The translations under genes were made by a program, and so were the position numbers. Shown piece by piece: positions 1 to 5,711 of a stretch of 5,711 nt of DNA. Position 1 is the stretch's first letter; every line of letters starts with the position of its first letter. The DNA lies in the NCBI GenBank assembly GCA_027623615.1, contig JAQBVH010000253.1, positions 1 to 5,711 on the forward strand, in the 5' to 3' direction. The stretch comes from Planctomycetota bacterium. Lineage in GTDB: Bacteria; Planctomycetota; UBA1135; GCA-002686595. The notes below the pieces were generated by a model that made no database searches, had not been told where the DNA came from, and worked only from the letters and a program-made list of their open reading frames with translations.

Positions 1-885
1 TCGCTCGCGCGAGTGGCGCGCGGCGCGGGCGCCCTGGTCGCCCTGCTGCTCGTGCCCTACGCAGCGCTCGACCTCGCGCCGCGCCTCGGCGCGCTCCCGT
101 CACCAGTCGCGCTACCGAGCTGGCCTGCGCTCCTCGCCGGCGCAGGTGCCGCCTACGCCGCGGTGTTGCTCCTGCGCGCTTCATCCGAGGATGCGCTGCG
201 ACGGCTGATGGCGATCGGGGCGCTGGTGCTCGTGCCGCTCGGCCTGTTCCTGCCGGCGCTCGCCGGTCCCGGCCTCGGGCTGGGCGTGGTCGTCCTCGCC
301 CTGGTCGTCGTCGGTCTCGCCGAGCGGAGCCGCGTCGCTGCCGCAGCGTCCGTGGCGCTCGCGCTCGTAGGCCTGTTGATCGCGCGGCCCACCGTGGCCT
401 TCGACCAGGCTGACGCCGATGCCCTGCGCTGCCTGCGAGCCGTGCCGGGCTCCGCCTGGTCCTCGTCACGCAGCCCGGCACACGGGAGCTGCCTCGCGCC
501 CTGGACCCTCGGTCACCGGTTGGCCTACCTCGGGCGCCGGGCGCCCACCGCGCCGGGCAACGGTCAGGGGCGCCGACGTGCGGCGCAGGCCTTGGTGGCG
601 ACGACCGAGGCCGACCTCGCCCGGGCCGCCGGCGAGCTGCGCGCGAGCCACGTCCTGACCGGTTCGCTCGTCGCCCGGGAGTGGCCCGCGATCGAGGCTC
701 TGGTCGGGCCGATCGCCTTTGCCGAGACGGCCATTGGACGGCTCGCTCGGCAGGCACCTGGCCCGGACTCACCCTGGATCGAGGTCCTGCGCATCGGTGA
801 ACCCGCGGACCCGGTGCTGGTCGTTCTGGTCTCGCGTGCGTCGGTGTCCTCCCAGGAGGGCCAACCCACCATGCGCGCGCACTGA
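1..885 (+). CDS. Polytopic membrane protein, C-terminal part; possible STT3/GT-C-like glycosyltransferase (5' partial)
   Basis: The frame is open from base 1 to a TGA at 883-885, giving 294 residues. A GTG at 13 could be read as a start, but it falls just before a membrane segment and the frame continues to the window edge, so this is probably the 3' end of a longer gene. Residues about 9-130 hold four or five hydrophobic segments (near 9-26, 42-58, 67-87, 92-107 and 113-130). A soluble tail of about 165 residues follows. It contains CLAPWTLGHRLAYLGRRAP (164-182), then PGNG and a Thr-Glu-Ala-Asp helix leading to a SHVLTGS strand. This order, a W-x-x-G-H turn, 'L-x-R-R-x-P', an Asn-containing loop, and then a helix and strand ending in V-L, resembles the region after the WWDYG motif in STT3-like oligosaccharyltransferases and related bacterial GT-C enzymes. 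The family call is inference: the catalytic N-terminal part is outside the window. It lies 55 bases before hisS on the same strand and may be cotranscribed with it. Confidence 0.72.
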   Translation, partial: SLARVARGAGALVALLLVPYAALDLAPRLGALPSPVALPSWPALLAGAGAAYAAVLLLRASSEDALRRLMAIGALVLVPLGLFLPALAGPGLGLGVVVLALVVVGLAERSRVAAAASVALALVGLLIARPTVAFDQADADALRCLRAVPGSAWSSSRSPAHGSCLAPWTLGHRLAYLGRRAPTAPGNGQGRRRAAQALVATTEADLARAAGELRASHVLTGSLVAREWPAIEALVGPIAFAETAIGRLARQAPGPDSPWIEVLRIGEPADPVLVVLVSRASVSSQEGQPTMRAH

Positions 886-940
886 GGATCTGGGCTGGGT
901 GGTGCCGGGCGAGCTGCCCTCCGGCTAACCTTCCTCGCCC

Positions 941-2254
941 ATGACCATTCAGCCGCGCACCCTCAAGGGATTCCGAGACTATCTGCCCGAGTCGGCCGGT
1001 CCGCGCGAGTGGCTGATCGAGCGGGCCAGGGGCGTCTTCCGTTCCTTCGGCTACGCGCCGATCGACACGCCCGCGCTCGAATACACCGAGGTCCTGCTCG
1101 GCAAGGGCGGCGCGGAGAGCGACAAGCAGCTCTACCGCTTCGAGGACCACGGCGGCCGCGACGTCGGGCTGCGCTTCGACCTGACCGTGCCCTTCGCGCG
1201 CTTCGCGGCCCAGCACATCGGCCAGCTCGGCACGCCCTTCAAGCGCTACCACATCGGTCCGGTGTGGCGCGGCGAGAACACCCAGCGCGGGCGCTACCGC
1301 GAGTTCCTGCAGTGCGACTTCGACACGATCGGCACCGAGAGCCTGGTCGCGGACGCGGAGTGCGCGACGGTGATCCACGCGCTCTTCAAGGAGCTGGGTC
1401 AGCCGGTCAAGATTCACGTCAACAACCGCAAGGTCCTCAACGGTGTGCTCGAGCGCCTCGAGCTGGGCGAGGTCTCCGTGCCGGTGCTGCGCGCCCTCGA
1501 CAAGCTGGCCAAGATCGGCGCGGACAAGGTCGCGGCCGAGATCCAGGCCGAGGCGGGCGCGAGCGCAGCGCAGGCGCGCGAGGTGCTCGTGATGGCGGCG
1601 CTCGAGGGCTCGAACGACGAGATCCTCACGGCCCTGCGCCCGCTGGTCGCCGGGTCGGAGCGCGGCGAGCAAGGCGTGGACGAGCTGAGCGAGGTGCTGA
1701 CCGCCGCCGAAGCAGGCGGTGTACCGGCGGGCAGGCTCCTGGTCGACGTGTCGATCGCGCGGGGCCTCGACTACTACACCGGAACGATCTTCGAGACCTT
1801 CCTCGACGCGCTGCCGGGCATCGGCAGCTGCTGCTCGGGCGGGCGCTATGACGACCTGGCGTCGGTCTACACGAAGCAGCGGCTGCCGGGCGTCGGCGCC
1901 TCGCTCGGCCTCGATCGTCTCCTGGCCGCGCTCGAGGAGCTCGGTGAGCTGCCCGGCGGCGGCGCGCCTGCCCCGGTCTTCCTGCCGCTCTTCGACGGGT
2001 CACGCGTCCCGGACTACCTGGCGCTCGCCGCGCGCCTGCGCGCGGCCGGCCTCGGCGTCGAGGTCTACCCCGAGGCGCGCAAGCTCGGCGCCCAGCTCAA
2101 GTACGCCGACCGCCGCGGACACCGCCTGGCGGTCGTGGTCGGCGACAGCGAGTGGGCGGCTGGCACCTGCCAGCTCAAGGACCTGAGCAGCGGCGAGAGC
2201 GAAGAGGTCAGCCTCGACGGGCTGGCCGAGGCGTGCCTCGCGCGGTTGAGTTAG
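941..2254 (+). CDS. hisS: Histidyl-tRNA synthetase (HisRS), class II aminoacyl-tRNA synthetase
   Basis: This cytoplasmic enzyme charges tRNA-His with histidine using ATP. It has 437 residues, a normal length for bacterial HisRS. Residues 6-20 (RTLKGFRDYLPESAG) form the usual N-terminal strand, which fixes the ATG at 941. Motif 1 lies around 40-90, with RFDLTVPFARF at 78-88. Motif 2 is VWRGENTQRGRYREF (108-122), with Arg110 and Glu112 as expected for ATP and amino-acid contacts. The histidine-specific signatures are RGLDYYTGTIFE (274-285) and CSGGRYDDL (298-306). Motif 3 is GVGASLGLDRLLAAL (317-331), with Arg326. The insertion domain lies about 150-265 and the anticodon-binding alpha/beta domain about 345-437. 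The motif 2 loop differs from the common bacterial FRHERPQKGRYR form. No Shine-Dalgarno sequence precedes the ATG. A strong hairpin lies 21 bases after the stop. Confidence 0.98.
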   Translation: MTIQPRTLKGFRDYLPESAGPREWLIERARGVFRSFGYAPIDTPALEYTEVLLGKGGAESDKQLYRFEDHGGRDVGLRFDLTVPFARFAAQHIGQLGTPFKRYHIGPVWRGENTQRGRYREFLQCDFDTIGTESLVADAECATVIHALFKELGQPVKIHVNNRKVLNGVLERLELGEVSVPVLRALDKLAKIGADKVAAEIQAEAGASAAQAREVLVMAALEGSNDEILTALRPLVAGSERGEQGVDELSEVLTAAEAGGVPAGRLLVDVSIARGLDYYTGTIFETFLDALPGIGSCCSGGRYDDLASVYTKQRLPGVGASLGLDRLLAALEELGELPGGGAPAPVFLPLFDGSRVPDYLALAARLRAAGLGVEVYPEARKLGAQLKYADRRGHRLAVVVGDSEWAAGTCQLKDLSSGESEEVSLDGLAEACLARLS

Positions 2255-2275
2255 CTGGGTTGGCTAGGGCCAGCG

Positions 2276-2310
2276 CAGGGGACGCCCCGCTCAGCGCGGG
2301 GCGTCCCCTG
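2276..2310 (+). terminator. Strong 15-bp hairpin after hisS, between convergent genes
   Basis: The left arm CAGGGGACGCCCCGC (2276-2290) and right arm GCGGGGCGTCCCCTG (2296-2310) are perfect reverse complements around a 5-base loop (TCAGC). The hairpin starts 21 bases after the hisS stop. On the plus strand it is followed by TTGCGTCCTTGCTC, a weak T-enriched tail rather than a true T tract. On the minus strand it lies 26 bases past the stop of the secreted repeat protein but has no T-rich tail there. It probably ends hisS transcription and may also serve the convergent gene. The hairpin itself is certain; the terminator role is inference from its position. Confidence 0.8.
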
Positions 2311-2335
2311 TTGCGTCCTTGCTCACGGCTTCCGA

Positions 2336-3991
2336 TCAGCTGAACGTGATGCAGATACCGTCGGTGAAGTTGCTGGTGTTGCCCGGGTTCACGTCGCGGA
2401 ACCAGGCCTGCCAGTACCAGGTCTCGCCCGGGTTGATGGCGACGTCGCCACCCGGGGTCGGGACCAGGTTCAGGTTCAGCTGTAGCGAGAACTCGCCCGT
2501 GGCGCCGCTGTTCAGCACGTTGGCGTTGTGACGGCCAATGCCTCCGCTGAGGCAGAGGTTGCCCTGGGAGCCCGGCGGCAGGACGAAGCCCTGGACCGTG
2601 CCATTGATGAAGTAGCCGAACTGGCTCGTGGCCATGCCGGCGGCGTCCAGGCGCACGTCGTTGTTCGCGACGCTCGTGAGGCCGAAGGCCGAGATCAGCG
2701 CCGGGCCGCCCGACGAGTTCAGGTTGGCCGGACCACAGTAGCTCGTGCCGATCGGACCCTGGCCGCCGTTGACGGCGACGTCGAGGTCGTAGCTGTTGCA
2801 GTCGAAGGCGCTGTTGCTCCAGATGTTGACCTCGAGCACAACGCTCTGCACGCCACCGGTGGCGTTGGTGTAGGTCAGGACCTCGTCATCGGTGACCGAG
2901 GAGCCCTGGGTCAGGCCGCTGCCCAGGCCGCCGCCGCAGACGCCGGCGTCGTACAGGATGATGTCGACGTCGCCGTTGGCGTGCGCGAAGAACGCGTTCA
3001 CGTCGATCGAGTCGCCGTCGTTCAGCGTGTAGGCGTAGTAGTCGAGGTCGTACTTCGAGACGAAGAGGCCTGGGTTCGAACCGTTGACGCCCGTGATCGC
3101 CGAGCCGCAGTCGTCGTTGTCCTCGAGGCCGTCGTCAGCGCCGGTCAGGCAGGGGTCGGGGTAAATAGAGATGTCCATGCTGTAGTCGCCGCAGGTCGAG
3201 CCCGCGAAGGCCCACACGTGGACGTTGGCGACCACGTCGAAGGACCCGCCCGTGGTGTTCACCCAGCTCGCGACCTCGACGCCGTTGGCGGTCGAGGCCA
3301 GGTCGAGGGAGGTGCTGCAGCCGAGGTCGAACAGCTCGATGTCGATGTCGGCCAGGGCCGGGTTGAGCGTGACCGTGACGTCGACGCGATTGTTGGCCGG
3401 GACGCTGATCTGGAAGTAGTCCGGATCGAGGGTGTTCATCTCGGTGTAGAGGCCGGGATAGCTGCCCGCGCTCAGGAGCCACGGCGTGCTGCAGTCGTCG
3501 TTGTCCTCGAAGGCGTCGTCCGTACCCGGGCACGCGTTCGTGACGACCTGAACGTCGAGGTCGTAGACGTTGCAGCCGTTCGGGTCGCCCGACCAGATGT
3601 ACGCCTGCAGCACGACGTCGACCGACGCGCCGGTGTTGTTGATGTAGGTCACGGCCTCCTGATCGGTCACCGAGAAGCTGCCGTCGAGCTGGGTCAGGCA
3701 ACCCACGTCCCACAGGCGCAGGTCCAGGTCACCGCCCGCGTCGATGAAGTCGGCCGTGGCGGCGAGGGTCATCCCGGCGGGGACGCTGAACTGGAAGTAG
3801 TCCTGGTCGGCGACCTCCAGCTCGGTGTAGAGGCCGGGGTAATTGCCGGCGGCGAGCAACCAGGGAGTCGAGCAGTCGTCGTTGTCCTCGAAGGAGTCTT
3901 CGGTGCCGGGACACTGGGCGGCGGCGGGGGCACAGAGCAGCACGGCAACGCCGAACGCAAGCCCGGCCGCGGGCAGACGAGAGATACGCAT
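2336..3991 (-). CDS. Secreted three-repeat PPC-like (pre-peptidase C-terminal-like) protein with a planctomycete-type C-terminal module
   Basis: This is a predicted exported structural or binding protein of 551 residues with no recognisable catalytic motif. The open frame extends upstream to 4159, but the start is placed at the ATG at 3991 because it gives a textbook signal peptide: MRIS-R, a hydrophobic core at about 7-20, and a likely signal peptidase I cut in APAAA|Q (25|26). Cys20 in 'VLLC' fits a lipobox poorly. Three homologous repeats follow at about 27-153, 154-280 and 281-411. Each opens with C-P/L-x(n)-EDNDDC, then YPGLY or NPGLF, D-x-DYF/DYYAY, and a strand of the type D-[LIV]-D-[LI]-x-L-[WFY]-D, as in PPC beta-sandwich domains (PF04151-like). 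Each repeat has four cysteines in register, suggesting extracytoplasmic disulfides. Residues about 412-551 form a separate module with SYCGPA, SQFGYF, GSQGNLCLSGGIGR, GETWYWQAWFRD and a final SNFTDGICITFS. The DNA before the ATG is a C-rich tract with no Shine-Dalgarno. The gene lies 195 bases downstream of the restored end of the transglutaminase-like gene and may share its transcript. Confidence 0.88.
   Translation of the reverse strand: MRISRLPAAGLAFGVAVLLCAPAAAQCPGTEDSFEDNDDCSTPWLLAAGNYPGLYTELEVADQDYFQFSVPAGMTLAATADFIDAGGDLDLRLWDVGCLTQLDGSFSVTDQEAVTYINNTGASVDVVLQAYIWSGDPNGCNVYDLDVQVVTNACPGTDDAFEDNDDCSTPWLLSAGSYPGLYTEMNTLDPDYFQISVPANNRVDVTVTLNPALADIDIELFDLGCSTSLDLASTANGVEVASWVNTTGGSFDVVANVHVWAFAGSTCGDYSMDISIYPDPCLTGADDGLEDNDDCGSAITGVNGSNPGLFVSKYDLDYYAYTLNDGDSIDVNAFFAHANGDVDIILYDAGVCGGGLGSGLTQGSSVTDDEVLTYTNATGGVQSVVLEVNIWSNSAFDCNSYDLDVAVNGGQGPIGTSYCGPANLNSSGGPALISAFGLTSVANNDVRLDAAGMATSQFGYFINGTVQGFVLPPGSQGNLCLSGGIGRHNANVLNSGATGEFSLQLNLNLVPTPGGDVAINPGETWYWQAWFRDVNPGNTSNFTDGICITFS
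2759..3913 (-). repeat. Three tandem intragenic repeats of about 381 bp encoding PPC-like domains
   Basis: The plus-strand string CAGTCGTCGTTGTCCTCG occurs three times, starting at 3873, 3492 and 3108, with spacings of 381 and 384 bases (127 and 128 codons). It encodes the ED-NDDC start of each repeat. Repeats 1 and 2 are closest: both have DDCSTPWLL, YPGLYTE and D-x-DYFQ-x-SVPA. Repeat 3 is more diverged and has lost the STPWLL segment. This looks like tandem domain duplication with later divergence. Approximate units are 3533-3913, 3152-3532 and 2759-3151; the end of the third is set by the start of the C-terminal module and is uncertain. Confidence 0.85.
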
Positions 3992-4047
3992 GGGGGGGAG
4001 GGCTGGAGAGGAACGGGGACGCTCAGGAGAGTCGGTCTGCGGGGATC

Positions 4048-4064
4048 GCGCCCTCGAAGGGCGC
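4048..4064 (-). other. Small GC-rich hairpin in the leader of the secreted repeat protein
   Basis: GCGCCCT (4048-4054) and AGGGCGC (4058-4064) can form a 7-bp stem with a 3-base loop (or 6 bp with a 5-base loop), about 57 bases upstream of the ATG at 3991. A second 6-bp stem, GCTCGG/CCGAGC (4092-4097 and 4103-4108) around a G run, lies further upstream. Neither is followed by a T tract on the minus strand. They could be leader structure or a weak terminator for the upstream gene, but short GC stems arise easily by chance in such GC-rich DNA. The rest of 3992-4186 shows no clear promoter or gene. Confidence 0.25.
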
Positions 4065-4186
4065 ACGCCTCCATTGTTGCACGTCTTCGCGGCTCGGGGG
4101 GGCCGAGCACGACCGTGCCGCAGCCGGCAGCGATCGCCCGGTTCGGGGGCGTGTCGCACTCCCGAGGCACGCCACGACGACGTGTC

Positions 4187-4412
4187 TCAGACTGCGCCCG
4201 GCGCGTCATCGGGCGTGTGCTCGCGCCCGAGATCAAGGATGACCTGCTCGACGAACTGCTCCTCGCTCGCCACGAGGGGAGCTCCACCGAAGCGCGCGCG
4301 GTAGTACAGCTCGGTGGCTTCCCCTACGGCGGCGAAGGCCACGCTGGCAGGCAACGCGGTCGCGAACTCGCGGGGGGTCTGACTCGGGCGACGGTGGTGT
4401 CCGAGTCCGGGT
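4187..4412 (-). pseudogene. Out-of-frame DUF4129-like C-terminal domain of the transglutaminase-like gene
   Basis: Minus-strand translation one base out of the upstream frame gives GLGHHRRPSQTPREFATAL, then PASVAF, EATELYYRARFGGAPL and EEQFVEQVI, ending at a TGA at 4187-4189. The pattern TPREF, then about 20 residues, then a helix ending in LYYRARFGG-x-PL, is the hallmark of the DUF4129 domain (PF13559) that ends TgpA-type transglutaminases. It therefore belongs to the gene upstream. The readable frame of that gene instead runs through this DNA as an Arg-rich low-complexity tail to a TGA at 4233. Moving between the two needs a net +1 shift (one extra base or two missing) between about 4372 and 4412. 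Candidates are the C3 run at 4409-4411 and the C6 run at 4372-4377 (minus-strand C). Whether this is a sequencing or assembly error, a real mutation or recoding cannot be told from the sequence. Confidence 0.85.
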
Positions 4413-5711
4413 CTGCGCCAGCCGCTGGAACAAGCCGACCGTTCGCCGCGGCAGGTCGAGCGGGCCCTCGTCCCAGCGCGGGCGCTGACGACGCCGCAGG
4501 AGGAGGTGCAGGATCAGGAAGAACAACCCGCTCGGTAGCAGCCAGAGCGCCGGGTACCGGCGCAGCACCTCGGCGGGCCAACGCAGCAGCGTCGCCAGGA
4601 CCGCCCCGAGGGAGCCATCGTCGGAGAGCCAATCTTCGATCGCGCCGCGGATGCGCTCGGAGAAGGGGGGCCGGCTGTCCAGGTCCTCCTGGGCGAGCAG
4701 CTCGCTCCCGAACTCCTGGGCGCCCGCCGGCGTCGGGTCGAACGTGACCCACCCCACCCGGTCGAAGGCGACCTCGATCCACGCGTGGGCATCCTTCTCG
4801 CGCACGACGTAGCGACCCTCGCTCGCGACCCATTCGTGGGCCAGAAAGCCGGTCGCCACCCGCGCGGGGATGCCGCGCGTGCGCAGCATCATCGCGGCGG
4901 CTGTGGCGAAGTAGGTGCAGTAACCCTTGCGCTCCTCGAGGAACTGCAGCAACGCGTCCGGGCCGCGGAAGTCGAGATCCCGCAGCTCGTACTCGAACTC
5001 GCTGCGCAGGCGCCCGACGATCGCGGCGACGATCTCGTAGTCGCTACTTGCGCTGCGCGTCCACTCGGCGGCCTGGTCGGCGATCGCCTGGAGCGCAGGG
5101 GAGCTGACCGGGAGCCGGGTGTTCTGGCTGGACACGCTGCTCGAGCGACTCAGGCCACGCAGCGCTGCGGGCGAGGTGTCGACGACGGCGCTGCGCACGC
5201 GATAGTCGAACCACTCGTCGACGACCTCGGGCGTGAAGAGCACCGCATCGGGGTGATAGTGCAGCCGAGGGATCTCGATCGCAGCGAGCGGGTGGGGGGC
5301 GAAGAGCAGCGTCCACTCGCTCTGGGCCGAGAGGTACAGCCGGCGAGACCGAATCCGATGGGTCTCGAAGTCGACGTCGCTGCCGGCTCGCGCGACCTCG
5401 GTCCAGCCGTCCTGGCGGCCGTCATCCTCGTCCAGGTAGAGGGGCGGCGTGCGCCGGTTCGCCGCGCGCACGCTGCTCTGCGTGAAGTGGTCGAGCACCA
5501 TGTCGCGCAGGTGGACGCTCGGTCCTGGGGGCGCACCCTCCTCCGGATAGACGTAGAGGACGACCTCCTCGCTGAACGGCGTCGTCGAGTTGCCGGCGAA
5601 GGCCATCTCCGGCGAGACGCCGCCGCTCCCGTCCGAGCTGCCGTCGTCGGTCTCGGGCAGCTTGCCCTCGTCCGCCCTCTGCATCGGGCCGCCGGGGCGC
5701 GGAACCGAGGG
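4233..5711 (-). CDS. TgpA-like transglutaminase-family membrane protein, 5' partial and frameshifted near the 3' end
   Basis: The first ATG in the frame is at 5684, but the frame is open to the window edge at 5711. TgpA-type proteins (DUF3488-transglutaminase-DUF4129) normally begin with several membrane helices, which are missing here, so the gene almost certainly starts outside the window. Counting from the ATG at 5684, residues 38-70 (EEVVLYVYP, VHLRDMVLDHF) match the extracytoplasmic strand region before the catalytic domain. The transglutaminase core lies about 195-320: GYCTYFATA with Cys256, MLRTRGIPARVATGF (266-280), DAHAWIEV with His300, and GWVTFDPTP with Asp316. All three triad residues are present. 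A membrane helix follows at about 376-396 (YPALWLLPSGLFFLILHLLL), ending in a positive RRRQRPR stretch that suggests a cytoplasmic tail. After about residue 425 the frame becomes Arg-rich and ends at 4233, while the true DUF4129-like tail continues in another frame to 4187. The family includes cysteine-protease-like and transglutaminase-fold proteins; the substrate is unknown. Confidence 0.9.
   Translation of the reverse strand, partial: PSVPRPGGPMQRADEGKLPETDDGSSDGSGGVSPEMAFAGNSTTPFSEEVVLYVYPEEGAPPGPSVHLRDMVLDHFTQSSVRAANRRTPPLYLDEDDGRQDGWTEVARAGSDVDFETHRIRSRRLYLSAQSEWTLLFAPHPLAAIEIPRLHYHPDAVLFTPEVVDEWFDYRVRSAVVDTSPAALRGLSRSSSVSSQNTRLPVSSPALQAIADQAAEWTRSASSDYEIVAAIVGRLRSEFEYELRDLDFRGPDALLQFLEERKGYCTYFATAAAMMLRTRGIPARVATGFLAHEWVASEGRYVVREKDAHAWIEVAFDRVGWVTFDPTPAGAQEFGSELLAQEDLDSRPPFSERIRGAIEDWLSDDGSLGAVLATLLRWPAEVLRRYPALWLLPSGLFFLILHLLLRRRQRPRWDEGPLDLPRRTVGLFQRLAQTRTRTPPSPESDPPRVRDRVACQRGLRRRRGSHRAVLPRALRWSSPRGERGAVRRAGHP

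Noticed and set aside
13..15. GTG at 13 as the true start of the first gene
   Set aside because: The frame stays open to base 1 and the protein would begin directly at a membrane segment with no N-terminal domain. A gene truncated by the window edge is more likely.
853..885. Good AGGAGG-like sequence followed by ATG at 871
   Set aside because: The ATG is followed by a stop after four codons and is in frame with the end of the 1-885 gene, so no separate gene starts there.
1009..1851. Plus-strand open frame of 280 codons inside hisS in another frame
   Set aside because: It is an Arg/Ala/Gly-rich shadow of hisS with no domain content.
2759..3913. Regular repeats as a possible CRISPR or non-coding repeat array
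   Set aside because: The 381-384 base period keeps the reading frame and encodes homologous protein domains; there are no short identical repeats separated by unique spacers.
3992..4159. N-terminal extension of the secreted repeat protein to the ATG at 4159
   Set aside because: The extra 56 residues are Arg/Pro-rich and would bury the signal peptide that starts at 3991. They are better explained as untranslated DNA open by chance in high-GC sequence.
2528..4747. Very long plus-strand open frame (739 codons) opposite the repeat protein and transglutaminase-like gene
   Set aside because: It is antisense to two well-supported genes. Its product is a low-complexity Val/Asp/Arg/Ala-rich string with no domain, as expected opposite GC-rich, Asp/Val-rich coding DNA.

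Overview
This is a GC-rich bacterial chromosomal window (roughly 70% G+C by eye). It holds four protein genes: two read rightwards on the left, two leftwards on the right. The most likely source is a planctomycete or a relative. The evidence is the secreted protein at 2336-3991, whose C-terminal module resembles one I remember as common in secreted proteins of deep-branching marine planctomycetes. The lack of clear Shine-Dalgarno sequences before the visible starts fits but does not prove this. No database search was possible.

Left, plus strand: the 3' end of a multi-spanning membrane protein (1-885, 5' end outside the window). Its soluble tail resembles the C-terminal part of STT3/GT-C-type glycosyltransferases. 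After a 55-base gap comes hisS, histidyl-tRNA synthetase (941-2254), complete and the most secure call here. A perfect 15-bp GC-rich hairpin (2276-2310) follows, in the 81-base gap between the two convergent gene pairs.

Right, minus strand, in transcription order: a transglutaminase-like protein of the TgpA type (5' end beyond the window; readable frame to 4233), then a 551-residue secreted repeat protein (3991 down to 2336). The transglutaminase-like gene has an intact Cys-His-Asp triad and a following membrane segment. Its C-terminal DUF4129-like domain continues in another frame to a stop at 4187, so the gene carries a frameshift between about 4372 and 4412. The repeat protein has a signal peptide, three PPC-like beta-sandwich repeats of about 127 residues with a regular four-cysteine pattern, and the C-terminal module.

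No mobile element, CRISPR array, tRNA, rRNA or obvious defence or biosynthetic system is visible. hisS is housekeeping. The other three genes concern the cell envelope or secretion, but nothing in the sequence ties them into one pathway. The points most worth a second look are the frameshift, the cysteine-patterned repeats with their C-terminal module, and the unusual motif 2 loop of HisRS.
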